From: JBBQTQ01 sp038213135
Lineage (GTDB): Bacteria > Actinomycetota > Thermoleophilia > Gaiellales > Gaiellaceae
NCBI GenBank assembly: GCA_038213135.1
Contig: JBBQTQ010000050.1
Span: 1-18,668, forward strand
Reading direction: 5' to 3'
Length of the DNA: 18,668 nucleotides
Shown here: positions 11,624 through 18,546 of the stretch, piece by piece
How the letters are laid out: each line of letters begins with the position of its first letter
Numbering within the stretch: position 1 is the first letter of the stretch
Notes under the pieces: generated by a model
Told to the model about the DNA's origin: nothing
Seen by the model: only the letters and a program-made list of their open reading frames with translations
Databases searched by the model: none
Position numbers and translations under genes: made by a program

Positions 11624-12993
11624 CGCGCGTTCTCTGCTCGGCGCTCGCCGGCCTCGCGCTCTGTGGGAGCGCGAGCGCAGCGACCGTGCGACTGATCTTC
11701 GGCGGCGACGTGATGCTCGGGCGCGGTGTGGCGCAATTGCCGCCTCGAGGGCTCTTCGAGGGCGTTCGCTTCCAGCTCTCCTCGCCCGATCTCGCCGTCG
11801 CGAACCTCGAGTCGCCGCTGACCCGGCGGCGCCATCTCGTCGGCCCCAACGCGCTCGAGGCCTCGCCCACCTCGGCCCGGCTGCTGAATTTCGCGGGGTT
11901 CGCTGCGATGGGGATCGCCAACAACCATTCGGGGGACGCAGGGCCGCTCACCTCCCGCGACACGGCCCGCGCGCTTGCGGCGGCCGGCCTCGTCCCGTTG
12001 GGGAAGGACTACGTGCCGCGCGTCTTCGAGCGGCATGGGGTGCGGATCGCCTTCCTCTCGTTCGACGCCACCCGCCAGGGTCGCGGGGTCGCCGAATGGG
12101 ATCCGCGGCGCGTGCGCACCGCGGTCAGGCGCGCGCACGCCGAGGCGGACGTCGTCGTCGTCGGCCTGCACGCGGGAGCCGAGTACTTCACGACGACCGA
12201 CCCGTACACGCTGCGGCTCGCGCGCTTCCTCTCGCACCTTGGCGTCGACGTCGTCTGGGGAACGGGACCGCACGTCGTCCAGCCCGTGCAGACGATCGGC
12301 CGGACGGTCGTCGCGACGAGCCTCGGCAACCTGCTCTTCGACCAGCACATCCCGGGGACCCAGCAGGGCGCCCTGCTCGAGGTGGTCGCAGGCCGAGACG
12401 GAGTGCGCGCCTACCGGATCGGTGCGACCGACGACACCGCCGGGCCTGTCAGCTTTCGCGGCTGGCGCCCGCCGCACGGCGACGCGGTCGCGCTCGGAGA
12501 CGACTGGTGGACGCTCGCCCGGCCGGTGAGGGTCGCGCGGCAGCGCCACCCACGGCTACGTCGCTTCGGCGGCGGCGACGTCGTCGCGACTGCGCTCGGC
12601 GACGCGAACGGCGACGGCTCGCCCGACCTCGTCGTCTCGTTCCGACGTCCGTACCGCAAGACCGACGTCAACGCGCTGATCCCCCGCAGGCTGCTCGTCG
12701 ACCGGCGCGGCCGCACCGCGCACCTCGGGCTCTACCGCCCAGCCGACGTGAAGGCGGAGTGGATCGCCGGGACGCTGCTCCGCCCGGTGGCGGAGGTCGC
12801 GGCCTGTGACGGGAGCCTCGCAGTCGGCTACTCGACGCTGAACCAGCCGGCCGTGGTCGCCACCGGCGCGTGGCGCTGGGGTGGCTTCGGCTTCCAGACG
12901 CTCCCCGACCTGGCCGGCAGAGGGGTGCCGGGTTGCGCGGATGTGGACGGCGACAGGCGGCTCGACCCGGTCATACTCGCTCGCACACGATGA
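11593..12993 (+). CDS. exported CapA-like protein with Ca-binding FG-GAP-type loops
   Basis: About 466 residues. After a signal peptide (LCSALAGLALCGSASAA) comes a CapA/PgsA-type metallophosphoesterase-fold domain of about 270 residues with its usual motifs: GGDVMLGRG, NLESPLT, IANNHSGDAG, GLHAGAEYF (usually HWGxEY), GTGPHVVQPVQ and SLGNLLFDQ. Such proteins are tied to poly-gamma-glutamate capsule production or to surface-polymer hydrolysis. The C-terminal about 150 residues hold FG-GAP/VCBS-like elements with two calcium-loop motifs, DANGDGSPD and DVDGDRRLD, which is not usual for CapA. The start is uncertain: GTG 11593 (used) gives a plausible signal peptide, while GTG 11560 is longer. Both overlap the preceding gene. 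Its TGA overlaps the next ATG (ATGA). Confidence 0.85.
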   Translation: MAEAADPQALTRVLCSALAGLALCGSASAATVRLIFGGDVMLGRGVAQLPPRGLFEGVRFQLSSPDLAVANLESPLTRRRHLVGPNALEASPTSARLLNFAGFAAMGIANNHSGDAGPLTSRDTARALAAAGLVPLGKDYVPRVFERHGVRIAFLSFDATRQGRGVAEWDPRRVRTAVRRAHAEADVVVVGLHAGAEYFTTTDPYTLRLARFLSHLGVDVVWGTGPHVVQPVQTIGRTVVATSLGNLLFDQHIPGTQQGALLEVVAGRDGVRAYRIGATDDTAGPVSFRGWRPPHGDAVALGDDWWTLARPVRVARQRHPRLRRFGGGDVVATALGDANGDGSPDLVVSFRRPYRKTDVNALIPRRLLVDRRGRTAHLGLYRPADVKAEWIAGTLLRPVAEVAACDGSLAVGYSTLNQPAVVATGAWRWGGFGFQTLPDLAGRGVPGCADVDGDRRLDPVILARTR

Positions 12994-15017
12994 GGCGCCT
13001 CCCCCTCGCCCTGGCCGTGCTGATCGGGCTCGCCGCCGTCGGGACCGCCTTCTCTCAGGCGGTCGCGATCGGGCTGCCGGTCTCGCAGGCGGACTTCGGG
13101 ACGCTCGACAACGCGCCGCTCCTTTCGCAGGGCGCGGCCTACCCCGGGCCGCCCACCCCCCACTCGCTTCAGAACGTCAAGATCGTGCCGGCGCTCCGCA
13201 AGGCGCTGAGGCAGCCGGGCGTTGCCCAGGCGCTCGCGGCCCGCGGCTTCGTCGTCGTCCCTTCCGATTTCCGCCTCTTCCACTACGCGTACGACGGGAA
13301 CGTGTACGACGGCTGGCCGGTGTTCGTCACGACCGACGTCGCCTACCACGAGTGGCACCTCGCGTTCGACAAGATCCTGCGCAGCACCGAGCAGCAGGTG
13401 CTTCTGCCGAAGCTGAAGGCGCTCGTGACCGGCCTCCTCGTCGGCGCCCACGCGCAGACCAAGGAGCTCGCGGGCACCCGGCTCGCCTCGAGCGCCTCCA
13501 AGGTCGAGCAGCTGTACCAGGTCGCCGCCGCCGAGCTCGGGCTGCCCGCCGCGCTCGGGCCGCTCGCGCTGAAGGAGAAGCTGCTCGTCGACGCGCACTC
13601 CGCGAACGAGATTTCGCCGCTCACCGGCACCCCGATCGACTACTCGAACTTCACGCCGCGCGGCCATTACACGCGTACCAAACAGCTGACGCAGTACTTC
13701 GAGGGGATGTCGGTGCTCGGGCAGCTCGCGTTCTGCCTGCCCGGGACGGTCGACTGTCCGGGGCTCGAGCCAGCGCGGCAGGCGATCCTCGCCTCGCGCG
13801 TCCTCACCGCGAAGCGCGCGCTCGTCGCGCTCTGGCGCGCGATCTACGAGCCGACGGCATTCCTCGTCGGAGTCGCGGACGACTACACACCGCTCGAGGT
13901 GGCCAAGGTCGCTGGCGGGCTCGGCGACGCTCGGCCGTACGGGAGCGATGCCCGCGTGAAGGCCCTCCTCCAGAAGCTCGTCGCGAGCCGGCCGGTGCAG
14001 ATCACTCCGCAGCGCGCATCGATCCGCGTGATGGGCACGCGGTTCGTCATCGACTCGTTCCTGCTCGACCAGCTCGTCTACCCGCACGTCGGCACGGCCG
14101 CCAAGCCGCGCCTGCTGCCCTCGGCGCTCGACGTCGCGGCCGCCTTCGGCTCTCACTACGCCTACGAGGTGCTGAAGCAGCTGGGCGTCACCTCGTTCCA
14201 CGAGTACGACGACCAGCTCGGTTCGCTGAAGACCGCGATCGCCAAGCGCCCTCACCAGGCCTGGGGCTCGACCGTCTACGACGCGTGGCTCTGGGCGGCG
14301 CAGCCGATGTTCGTCGCCGACGGCAAGTCGTTCCCGGACTTCATGCGTACTAGGGCGTGGACGGCGAAGACGCTGCAGACCGGCCTCGGCACCTACGCAG
14401 AGCTGAAGCACGACACGATCCTCTACAGCAAGCAGTCCGTCGCCGAGGGCGGCGACAACGTGAAGATCCCGAAACGGCGCAACTGGGTCGAGCCGGAGCC
14501 GGTCGCCTTCGAGCGCCTGGCCGCGGCGGTCGACCTGATCCGGCGAGGCTTGAAGACGCGCAACCTGCTGACGCCGGCAGGCGGCGCGCTGCTCCTCGAG
14601 GAGCTCGGGCTCTTCCGCTTCTTCGCCCGGGTCGCGCACGACGAGCTCGCTGGCAAGCCGATCTCGAGGAAGGACAACGACGAGCTCACCTTCGTCGGCG
14701 GCACGTTCGAGGGGATCTGGTCGCAGACGGCCGACCGCACGTCGGACTTCGCGTTCGTGAACGACAAGGACTCGGCCGTGGTCGCCGACATCGCGAGCGG
14801 CCCGAAGGGCGTGGTCGAGGTCGGGACGGGTCGCGTCGACCGGATCTACGTGCTCGTGCCGGACGACCAGGGCCACTTCCAGGTTGCGGCCGGTGGGGTG
14901 TACTCGTACTACGAGCTGACGACCCCGCCCGGGCAGCGGCTCACCGACGGGCTGTGGCGCGCCGGGCTCGCGAAGCAGAAGAGGCCCGCGTGGGAGTCGG
15001 TCTTTCTCGCTCGCTGA
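12990..15017 (+). CDS. exported DUF3160-family protein
   Basis: A 675-residue secreted protein starting in an ATGA overlap with the CapA-like gene. Residues 1-23 are a signal peptide (MRRLPLALAVLIGLAAVGTA). The rest is one long DUF3160 region. Recognisable are FHYAYDGNVYDGWPVFVTTD followed at once by VAYHEWHLAFDKILR, the AELKHDTILYSKQS block near residue 470, and the FVGGTFEGIW and YSYYELTTPPGQRLTD segments towards the end. Function of the family is not established; conserved His, Glu and Asp residues suggest an enzyme but this is inference. Being coupled to a CapA-like protein and a DUF1176 protein, it may act on the same surface polymer. The long open frame of 682 codons on the opposite strand is a GC-driven shadow. 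Confidence 0.88.
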   Translation: MRRLPLALAVLIGLAAVGTAFSQAVAIGLPVSQADFGTLDNAPLLSQGAAYPGPPTPHSLQNVKIVPALRKALRQPGVAQALAARGFVVVPSDFRLFHYAYDGNVYDGWPVFVTTDVAYHEWHLAFDKILRSTEQQVLLPKLKALVTGLLVGAHAQTKELAGTRLASSASKVEQLYQVAAAELGLPAALGPLALKEKLLVDAHSANEISPLTGTPIDYSNFTPRGHYTRTKQLTQYFEGMSVLGQLAFCLPGTVDCPGLEPARQAILASRVLTAKRALVALWRAIYEPTAFLVGVADDYTPLEVAKVAGGLGDARPYGSDARVKALLQKLVASRPVQITPQRASIRVMGTRFVIDSFLLDQLVYPHVGTAAKPRLLPSALDVAAAFGSHYAYEVLKQLGVTSFHEYDDQLGSLKTAIAKRPHQAWGSTVYDAWLWAAQPMFVADGKSFPDFMRTRAWTAKTLQTGLGTYAELKHDTILYSKQSVAEGGDNVKIPKRRNWVEPEPVAFERLAAAVDLIRRGLKTRNLLTPAGGALLLEELGLFRFFARVAHDELAGKPISRKDNDELTFVGGTFEGIWSQTADRTSDFAFVNDKDSAVVADIASGPKGVVEVGTGRVDRIYVLVPDDQGHFQVAAGGVYSYYELTTPPGQRLTDGLWRAGLAKQKRPAWESVFLAR

Positions 15018-15026
15018 GGCGCTCGG

Positions 15027-15166
15027 TCAGACGGTCTTCGGCTTGTACGTCCAGCCGGCGCCGGTGACCCCCTCGATCACCGGATCGCGCAGATCCGACT
15101 AGCCGAACGAGTACCGCCGATCACCCCGAATCAGCGTCGCGCCGCCGGCCGTGCCGACTTGGACGA
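15027..15166 (-). pseudogene. unrecognised decayed gene tail
   Basis: The minus strand reads LVQVGTAGGATLIRGDRRYS, an in-frame TAG (15101-15099), then SDLRDPVIEGVTGAGWTYK up to a TGA. Codon use is coding-like on both sides of the stop, so this looks like the C-terminal remnant of a broken gene. I could not identify its family. The rest of the gap to 15318 holds only Arg/Ala-rich GC-driven frames and nothing I can support. Confidence 0.35.
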
Positions 15167-15318
15167 GCAGCCGGCCGGAATCGGCGAGCCCCGCGAGCGA
15201 CCTCGAGCCTGGCGGCGGCGGTGGCACGAACGCGCGGCCGGGCGGGCAGCAGCGCAACCGCGAGCACCCGAGCCCGCGCGCCCGTGCGGTGGCTCACCCG
15301 ACCAGCACGCGGCTCACG

Positions 15319-15642
15319 CTACCCGTTGTGGATATCGGACGAGTTGAAGCTGATGCGGCCGCTCGAGTCGGTCATGTGAATCGTCACCGTCGACGTCGAC
15401 CCGTCGGCGAAGCTGACCGTGCAGTCGAACGTCCCGCCCTTCTTGATCTTCACACCGCTCGGGCAGCTGATCGACGTGAGCTTCGGGCTACCGGAATTCG
15501 GATGGAGATTGTCCCGAAGCAGCGTCTCGGCCTTCTTGTGGTCGATCTGGTCGGAGCCGCCGAACGACACCGAGCAGGCGCTGAGAGCGATGACCGCGAG
15601 GGCAACCGCGAGCACGAGACCGATCCGGACGAGATGGCGCAT
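15319..15642 (-). CDS. DUF4333-type lipoprotein
   Basis: A 107-residue lipoprotein. Residues 1-22 are a signal sequence ending in a lipobox (LSAC), so Cys23 would carry the lipid anchor. The mature part is a single DUF4333-like domain: a helix with KKAETLLRDNL, then CPSGVKIKKGGTFDCTVSFA and TVTIHMTDSSGRI. It has the two Cys (in SISCPSG and TFDCTVS) that mark the family and probably form a disulfide. The role is unknown; relatives are common in actinobacteria. The ATG has a strong AAAGGAGAA ribosome site. It is divergent from the nucleotidyltransferase gene. Confidence 0.85.
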   Translation of the reverse strand: MRHLVRIGLVLAVALAVIALSACSVSFGGSDQIDHKKAETLLRDNLHPNSGSPKLTSISCPSGVKIKKGGTFDCTVSFADGSTSTVTIHMTDSSGRISFNSSDIHNG

Positions 15643-15686
15643 GACGTTCTCCTTTGCTCATTAGAGGTTGGTGTGCCAGTGCCCCG

Positions 15687-15692
15687 TACCCT
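15687..15692 (+). promoter_or_regulatory. possible -10 of the nucleotidyltransferase gene
   Basis: TACCCT, 10 bases before the ATG at 15703. This implies a leader of only a few bases. No -35 is recognised. Confidence 0.25.
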
Positions 15693-15702
15693 GGCGACGA
15701 CG

Positions 15703-16227
15703 ATGAAAGCAGGCAGAGGCAGGCAGCCGCAAAGCGACATGGTCGCCGAGGAGGTCGTGGCCGTGCTGGAGTTGCTCGAGGGCCTCGACGTCTGGCTCGA
15801 CGGCGGCTGGGGAGTCGACGCGCTGCTCGGCGAGCAGACGCGCGCCCATGACGACCTCGACCTCGTCGTCCGGCTCGACGACGTGCCTCGGATCTGCGAA
15901 CTGGCCGAGACGCGCGGCTACGAGCTCCTCGGCGGCGGACCGCCGCTCAGCTTCGAGCTCGTCGACCCGGACGGCCACCAGCTCGATGTGCACCCGGTGG
16001 TCTTCGACGAGCACGGCGACGGCCTCTACGAGATGGTCGGCGGCAAGACCTGGCCCTACCCGGCACGTGGCTTCGCAGGCGGGGGCTCCGTGCTGGGCCG
16101 ACCCGTGCGGTGCCTGACACCCGAGGTTCAGGTGCTCTGCCACGCCGGGTACGAGCTCGACGCCCAAGACCTGCATGACCTCCGCCTGCTCGAGCAGCGG
16201 CTCGGCTGCAGGTTTCCAGCGCCCTAG
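15703..16227 (+). CDS. LnuA/LinA-like nucleotidyltransferase (possible lincosamide resistance)
   Basis: A 174-residue antibiotic-nucleotidyltransferase-family enzyme. It aligns along its length with the small lincosamide nucleotidyltransferases (LnuA/LinA, 161 residues): WLDGGWGVDALLG (31-43), TRAHDDLDLV with the metal-binding DxD pair (Asp51, Asp53), GHQLDVHPV with the third acidic residue, and TPEVQVLCHAGYELDAQDLH near the end (in LnuA 'SKEAQLLFHSGYDLTEKDHFD'). Such enzymes transfer AMP from ATP to the drug. The wider family also has ANT(2'')-type and uncharacterised members, so the substrate is inferred. The frame is open far upstream, but family similarity begins near 15739. ATG 15703 or 15739 is the likely start. 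It is convergent with the next gene, 12 bases apart. Confidence 0.75.
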   Translation: MKAGRGRQPQSDMVAEEVVAVLELLEGLDVWLDGGWGVDALLGEQTRAHDDLDLVVRLDDVPRICELAETRGYELLGGGPPLSFELVDPDGHQLDVHPVVFDEHGDGLYEMVGGKTWPYPARGFAGGGSVLGRPVRCLTPEVQVLCHAGYELDAQDLHDLRLLEQRLGCRFPAP

Positions 16228-16239
16228 AGGTTCGCCCCG

Positions 16240-16659
16240 TCAGGGCTGCTCGTCGCGCAGGAGCGCGTCCAGCTTGGCCATGTCGGGGTCGACCTCCTCG
16301 GCCGGGTCAGGCGCGGGAGTGCCGGGCGGCTGGGCCATCAGCGCGTCGAGCCGCGACTGTGTCTCCACCCTCATGACCTTTGTATCGAAGCGCGGATCGC
16401 CCTTCTCGACGATCTCGACGCGGCCCTTCCCGTCGTAGCGGACGCGGACGGTGTCACCCGCCTCGAGGATCGTGATCCCAGGGGCCTGGACGTTCTCGAC
16501 CCGGGCGCGGAAAGCGGGCGCGTCGGCTGGAGACACGTCCACGACGTACACCGCGTTCATCAGGACGCCGCCCTGGATCGCCTCGCCGATCTCGGCGGCG
16601 ACCACCTTCGCGTCCGCCTCCTGCCAGTTCCGCCCGAACACCGAACCGGAGCTTGCCAT
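16240..16659 (-). CDS. unknown protein with a small beta-rich core
   Basis: About 139 residues from the ATG at 16659. The centre is beta-rich (AVYVVDVSPADAPAFRARVE, then ILEAGDTVRVRYDGKGRVEI). It is followed by GDPRFD and an acidic, Pro-rich tail (TPAPDPAEEVDPDMAKLD). The 'GDTVRVRYD...G.V.I' pattern recalls small OB/SH3-like domains found in actinobacterial SHOCT-type proteins, which would be inference. Longer starts (ATG 16698 or beyond) overlap the divergent zinc-ribbon gene and are less likely. No signal peptide, membrane segment or catalytic motif is seen. Confidence 0.6.
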   Translation of the reverse strand: MASSGSVFGRNWQEADAKVVAAEIGEAIQGGVLMNAVYVVDVSPADAPAFRARVENVQAPGITILEAGDTVRVRYDGKGRVEIVEKGDPRFDTKVMRVETQSRLDALMAQPPGTPAPDPAEEVDPDMAKLDALLRDEQP

Positions 16660-16680
16660 GTCCGCCGGAGCTGAGATAGT
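16653..16680 (+). promoter_or_regulatory. promoter of the zinc-ribbon membrane protein gene
   Basis: TTGCCA (16653-16658), 16-base spacer, GATAGT (16675-16680), then 7 bases to the GTG at 16688, again leaderless. The -35 overlaps the start codon of the divergent gene. Confidence 0.4.
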
Positions 16681-16687
16681 CACGCGC

Positions 16688-17269
16688 GTGGCGGCCATCG
16701 CCGAGGAGCGCTTCTGCGGGGTTTGCGGCAAGGCCCAGGAGGAAGGCGAGCGGCGCTGCAGCAACTGCGACGCGGCGTTCGAGGACGACGTCGAGCCCGA
16801 GGCGGCAGCTCCGGTCGAACCACCGGCACCCGCACCTTCACCGCCCCCGATCCCGCGCTCGAAGGGTTGGAGCTACCGGATCAACGACCGCGTCTCGATC
16901 CGTTTCCTCCCGCTACTCGCGGGGATCGCCGTCGGCGTCTCCAGCGCGATCGACTGGGTCCGTGGAGCCAACGCGTTCGACATTCCGGTCCGATTTCTCT
17001 GGGACATGAACGCCCAGACCGGCTTTCGCCTCGGCATCCCGGTGCTGATCGTGGGGATCGCTGTCGCGGTGCTCTCGTTCTTCACCGCTGCAGAACCGCT
17101 ACGGAGGATCGCCGGGCTCGTGGCCCTGGTGATCGCGGTCTTGTTCCTCGAGCAGTTCGTGCGCGGCATCGACCGGAACGGCGGCTCGATCGTGGACGGT
17201 CTCGACGCTGTCCGCGCCGGCGCCTGGGTGTGCCTGGCCGGCGGCTTTGCCGGTCTGACGACGCGCTAG
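16688..17269 (+). CDS. zinc-ribbon membrane protein of unknown function
   Basis: About 193 residues. The N-terminus carries a short zinc ribbon (FCGVCGKAQEEGERRCSNCD: two Cys pairs), followed by an acidic and Pro-rich linker (residues about 35-60). Four hydrophobic segments follow, around FLPLLAGIAVGVSSAIDWV, LGIPVLIVGIAVAVLSFF, IAGLVALVIAVLFLEQFV and AGAWVCLAGGFAGL. This is the common bacterial 'zinc-ribbon plus membrane helices' layout with no assigned role. GTG 16688 is chosen because of the leaderless promoter. ATG 16658 is an alternative ten codons longer, and its codon overlaps the start codon of the divergent gene (CATG). The stop shares CTAG with the converging gene. Confidence 0.65.
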   Translation: MAAIAEERFCGVCGKAQEEGERRCSNCDAAFEDDVEPEAAAPVEPPAPAPSPPPIPRSKGWSYRINDRVSIRFLPLLAGIAVGVSSAIDWVRGANAFDIPVRFLWDMNAQTGFRLGIPVLIVGIAVAVLSFFTAAEPLRRIAGLVALVIAVLFLEQFVRGIDRNGGSIVDGLDAVRAGAWVCLAGGFAGLTTR

Positions 17270-18054
17270 TGCCGGTCGGCGAGCGGTAGCGAGAGCTCGA
17301 TCCGTCGAGCGCAGGCGGCCCAGGCGGAGGCGTTTGCGGCGCCGTACTTACGTGCCGAGTCACCGCCGTCGAGCTTCTTCGCGAACTCCTCGAGCTGCCC
17401 CCGGGCTTCCTTGTACTCGCCTGCGGCGCAGGACTTGGAGGCCTCGGCCAGCTTGTGGGTCAAGTCGTCTACCTGGGTGACCTTCGCCTTGAGCGCGTCG
17501 ATGCCCGCGCAGCCCGTGCCGCCGGTGTCTCCCGCGCTCGAGGCGCTGACGCCGCCGGTCGAACCCGACGAGACCGGAGGCGGCGAGCTCGAGCCGCAAG
17601 TCCAGGAGGAGGCGGTGCCGCTACCCCAGACGAGCGAGCCGCCGGCCTGATAGGTGAGCGCGTCGCTGTTGACCACCATCGCGCTCGAGCCATCCGAGCC
17701 GAGCAGCTGGAGCGAGACTGGAACCGGCTGGTCGGCGCCCGATGGCGCGAGGTGCAGCTGCACCTGGGAGTGGCCGCTGTAGCTCAGTGAGGAGCTACTT
17801 GCCTTGTAGGCGAGATCCACCCGGAAGCTGAGGTTGCCCTGGGCGATCGAAGCGGCCGAGCCGTCGACGTAGACCGTGAACGTGAAGTTCCCGGACGACT
17901 TGGCCGACTGCAGGCAGGAGAGTCCCGGCCCGCTCGACTGGTTGATGTACGTACTGCCGGGCAGAAGCGCTGCGCCTGTCTTCGCGGGGACGGCTGCGAG
18001 AGCCGCACCGGGAACTGCAAGCGCGAGAAGAGAGAGGGTGAGGATTCGCCGCAT
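17266..18054 (-). CDS. exported protein with Ser/Gly linker and helical C-terminal domain
   Basis: A 262-residue secreted protein. Residues 1-20 are a signal peptide (MRRILTLSLLALAVPGAALA). A beta-rich N-terminal domain follows (about 25-155), with FTFTVYVDGSAASIAQGNLS, SYSGHSQVQLHLAPSG and LVWGSGTASSWTCG. Then comes a low-complexity Ser/Pro/Gly/Thr linker (about 155-185) and a helical C-terminal domain (about 185-262) with CAGIDALKAKVTQVDDL and KSCAAGEYKEARGQLEEF. Cys residues in the last domain may pair. I recognise no family. The ATG has a good AAAGGAG ribosome site. The SHOCT gene upstream is on the same strand, with a strong hairpin between them. Confidence 0.75.
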   Translation of the reverse strand: MRRILTLSLLALAVPGAALAAVPAKTGAALLPGSTYINQSSGPGLSCLQSAKSSGNFTFTVYVDGSAASIAQGNLSFRVDLAYKASSSSLSYSGHSQVQLHLAPSGADQPVPVSLQLLGSDGSSAMVVNSDALTYQAGGSLVWGSGTASSWTCGSSSPPPVSSGSTGGVSASSAGDTGGTGCAGIDALKAKVTQVDDLTHKLAEASKSCAAGEYKEARGQLEEFAKKLDGGDSARKYGAANASAWAACARRIELSLPLADRH

Positions 18055-18079
18055 GTCTCTCCTTTAAGCGGAGGCGGAA

Positions 18080-18117
18080 CCGGGCCGGTATCACCCCGAA
18101 GAGTGATTCCGGCCCGG
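18080..18117 (-). terminator. long hairpin between the SHOCT gene and the exported-protein gene
   Basis: A 15-bp stem with one T-T mismatch: CCGGGCCGG and ATCAC at 18080-18094 pair with GTGAT and CCGGCCCGG at 18103-18117, around an 8-base loop. It lies 8 bases after the stop of the SHOCT gene (minus strand). There is no T tract. It probably ends that transcript before the next gene. Confidence 0.6.
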
Positions 18118-18125
18118 CGCTCGGC

Positions 18126-18512
18126 TCAAGAAGGAGGCGGTGCTTCTGCCTCGGGCGTGGCGCCGAGGTCACCGGCCTGTTGCAAGTAGTCCTCGCGGGA
18201 GATCTCGCCGCGCGCGTAGCGGAAGCGGACGAGCTCGAGCGCGTTGCGGGGCTGACCGCCGAAGGGCGGGGCCATGCGCCAGGCCCACTGCTTGTTGCGG
18301 CCGCGCGCGAGCGCGAGGCCGAGGTTCAGGAGCGAGACGATCAGTGCGGCCAGGACGATCGCGAAGATCGCCCAGGCGAGCGGATGTGGCCCGTGCCCGT
18401 GACCGAAGAACGGGTGCATGTGCTCGTGAAAGCCACGCATCCCGTACGGCCCTCCCCCCTCGGGACCCATGCCCGGGGGGAGCTGAGGCTGAGGTGGTGC
18501 ACCGGGTGGCAT
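18126..18512 (-). CDS. SHOCT-domain membrane protein with His/Pro/Gly-rich N-terminus
   Basis: A 128-residue protein. The N-terminal about 45 residues are rich in Pro, Gly, Met and His (MRGFHEHMHPFFGHGHGPH), which could bind metal ions. One membrane segment follows at about 44-70 (AWAIFAIVLAALIVSLLNLG), then a basic stretch. The C-terminal SHOCT motif is LVRFRYARGEISREDYLQQ, a short helical element widespread in actinobacterial membrane proteins. Its exact function is unknown. The ATG at 18512 is preceded by TACCGT with 6 bases between (leaderless). It lies 34 bases downstream of a transposase stop on the same strand, so read-through from the insertion sequence is possible. Confidence 0.78.
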   Translation of the reverse strand: MPPGAPPQPQLPPGMGPEGGGPYGMRGFHEHMHPFFGHGHGPHPLAWAIFAIVLAALIVSLLNLGLALARGRNKQWAWRMAPPFGGQPRNALELVRFRYARGEISREDYLQQAGDLGATPEAEAPPPS

Positions 18513-18518
18513 GCGCCA

Positions 18519-18524
18519 ACGGTA
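18519..18524 (-). promoter_or_regulatory. -10 hexamer of the SHOCT gene
   Basis: TACCGT on the minus strand, 6 bases, then ATG at 18512. No -35 recognised; that position would fall at the end of the insertion sequence. Confidence 0.35.
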
Positions 18525-18546
18525 CGCCGCCTAGACGATTGATTCC

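Noticed and set aside
12828..14876. 682-codon open frame on the minus strand
   Set aside because: It is antisense to the DUF3160 gene, whose protein is clearly conserved. The antisense product is a low-complexity Arg/Glu/Val/Asp mix caused by high GC in third codon positions.
15151..15702. N-terminal extension of the nucleotidyltransferase frame
   Set aside because: The extension is Arg/Ala-rich, antisense to a clear DUF4333 lipoprotein gene and has no counterpart in the LnuA family.
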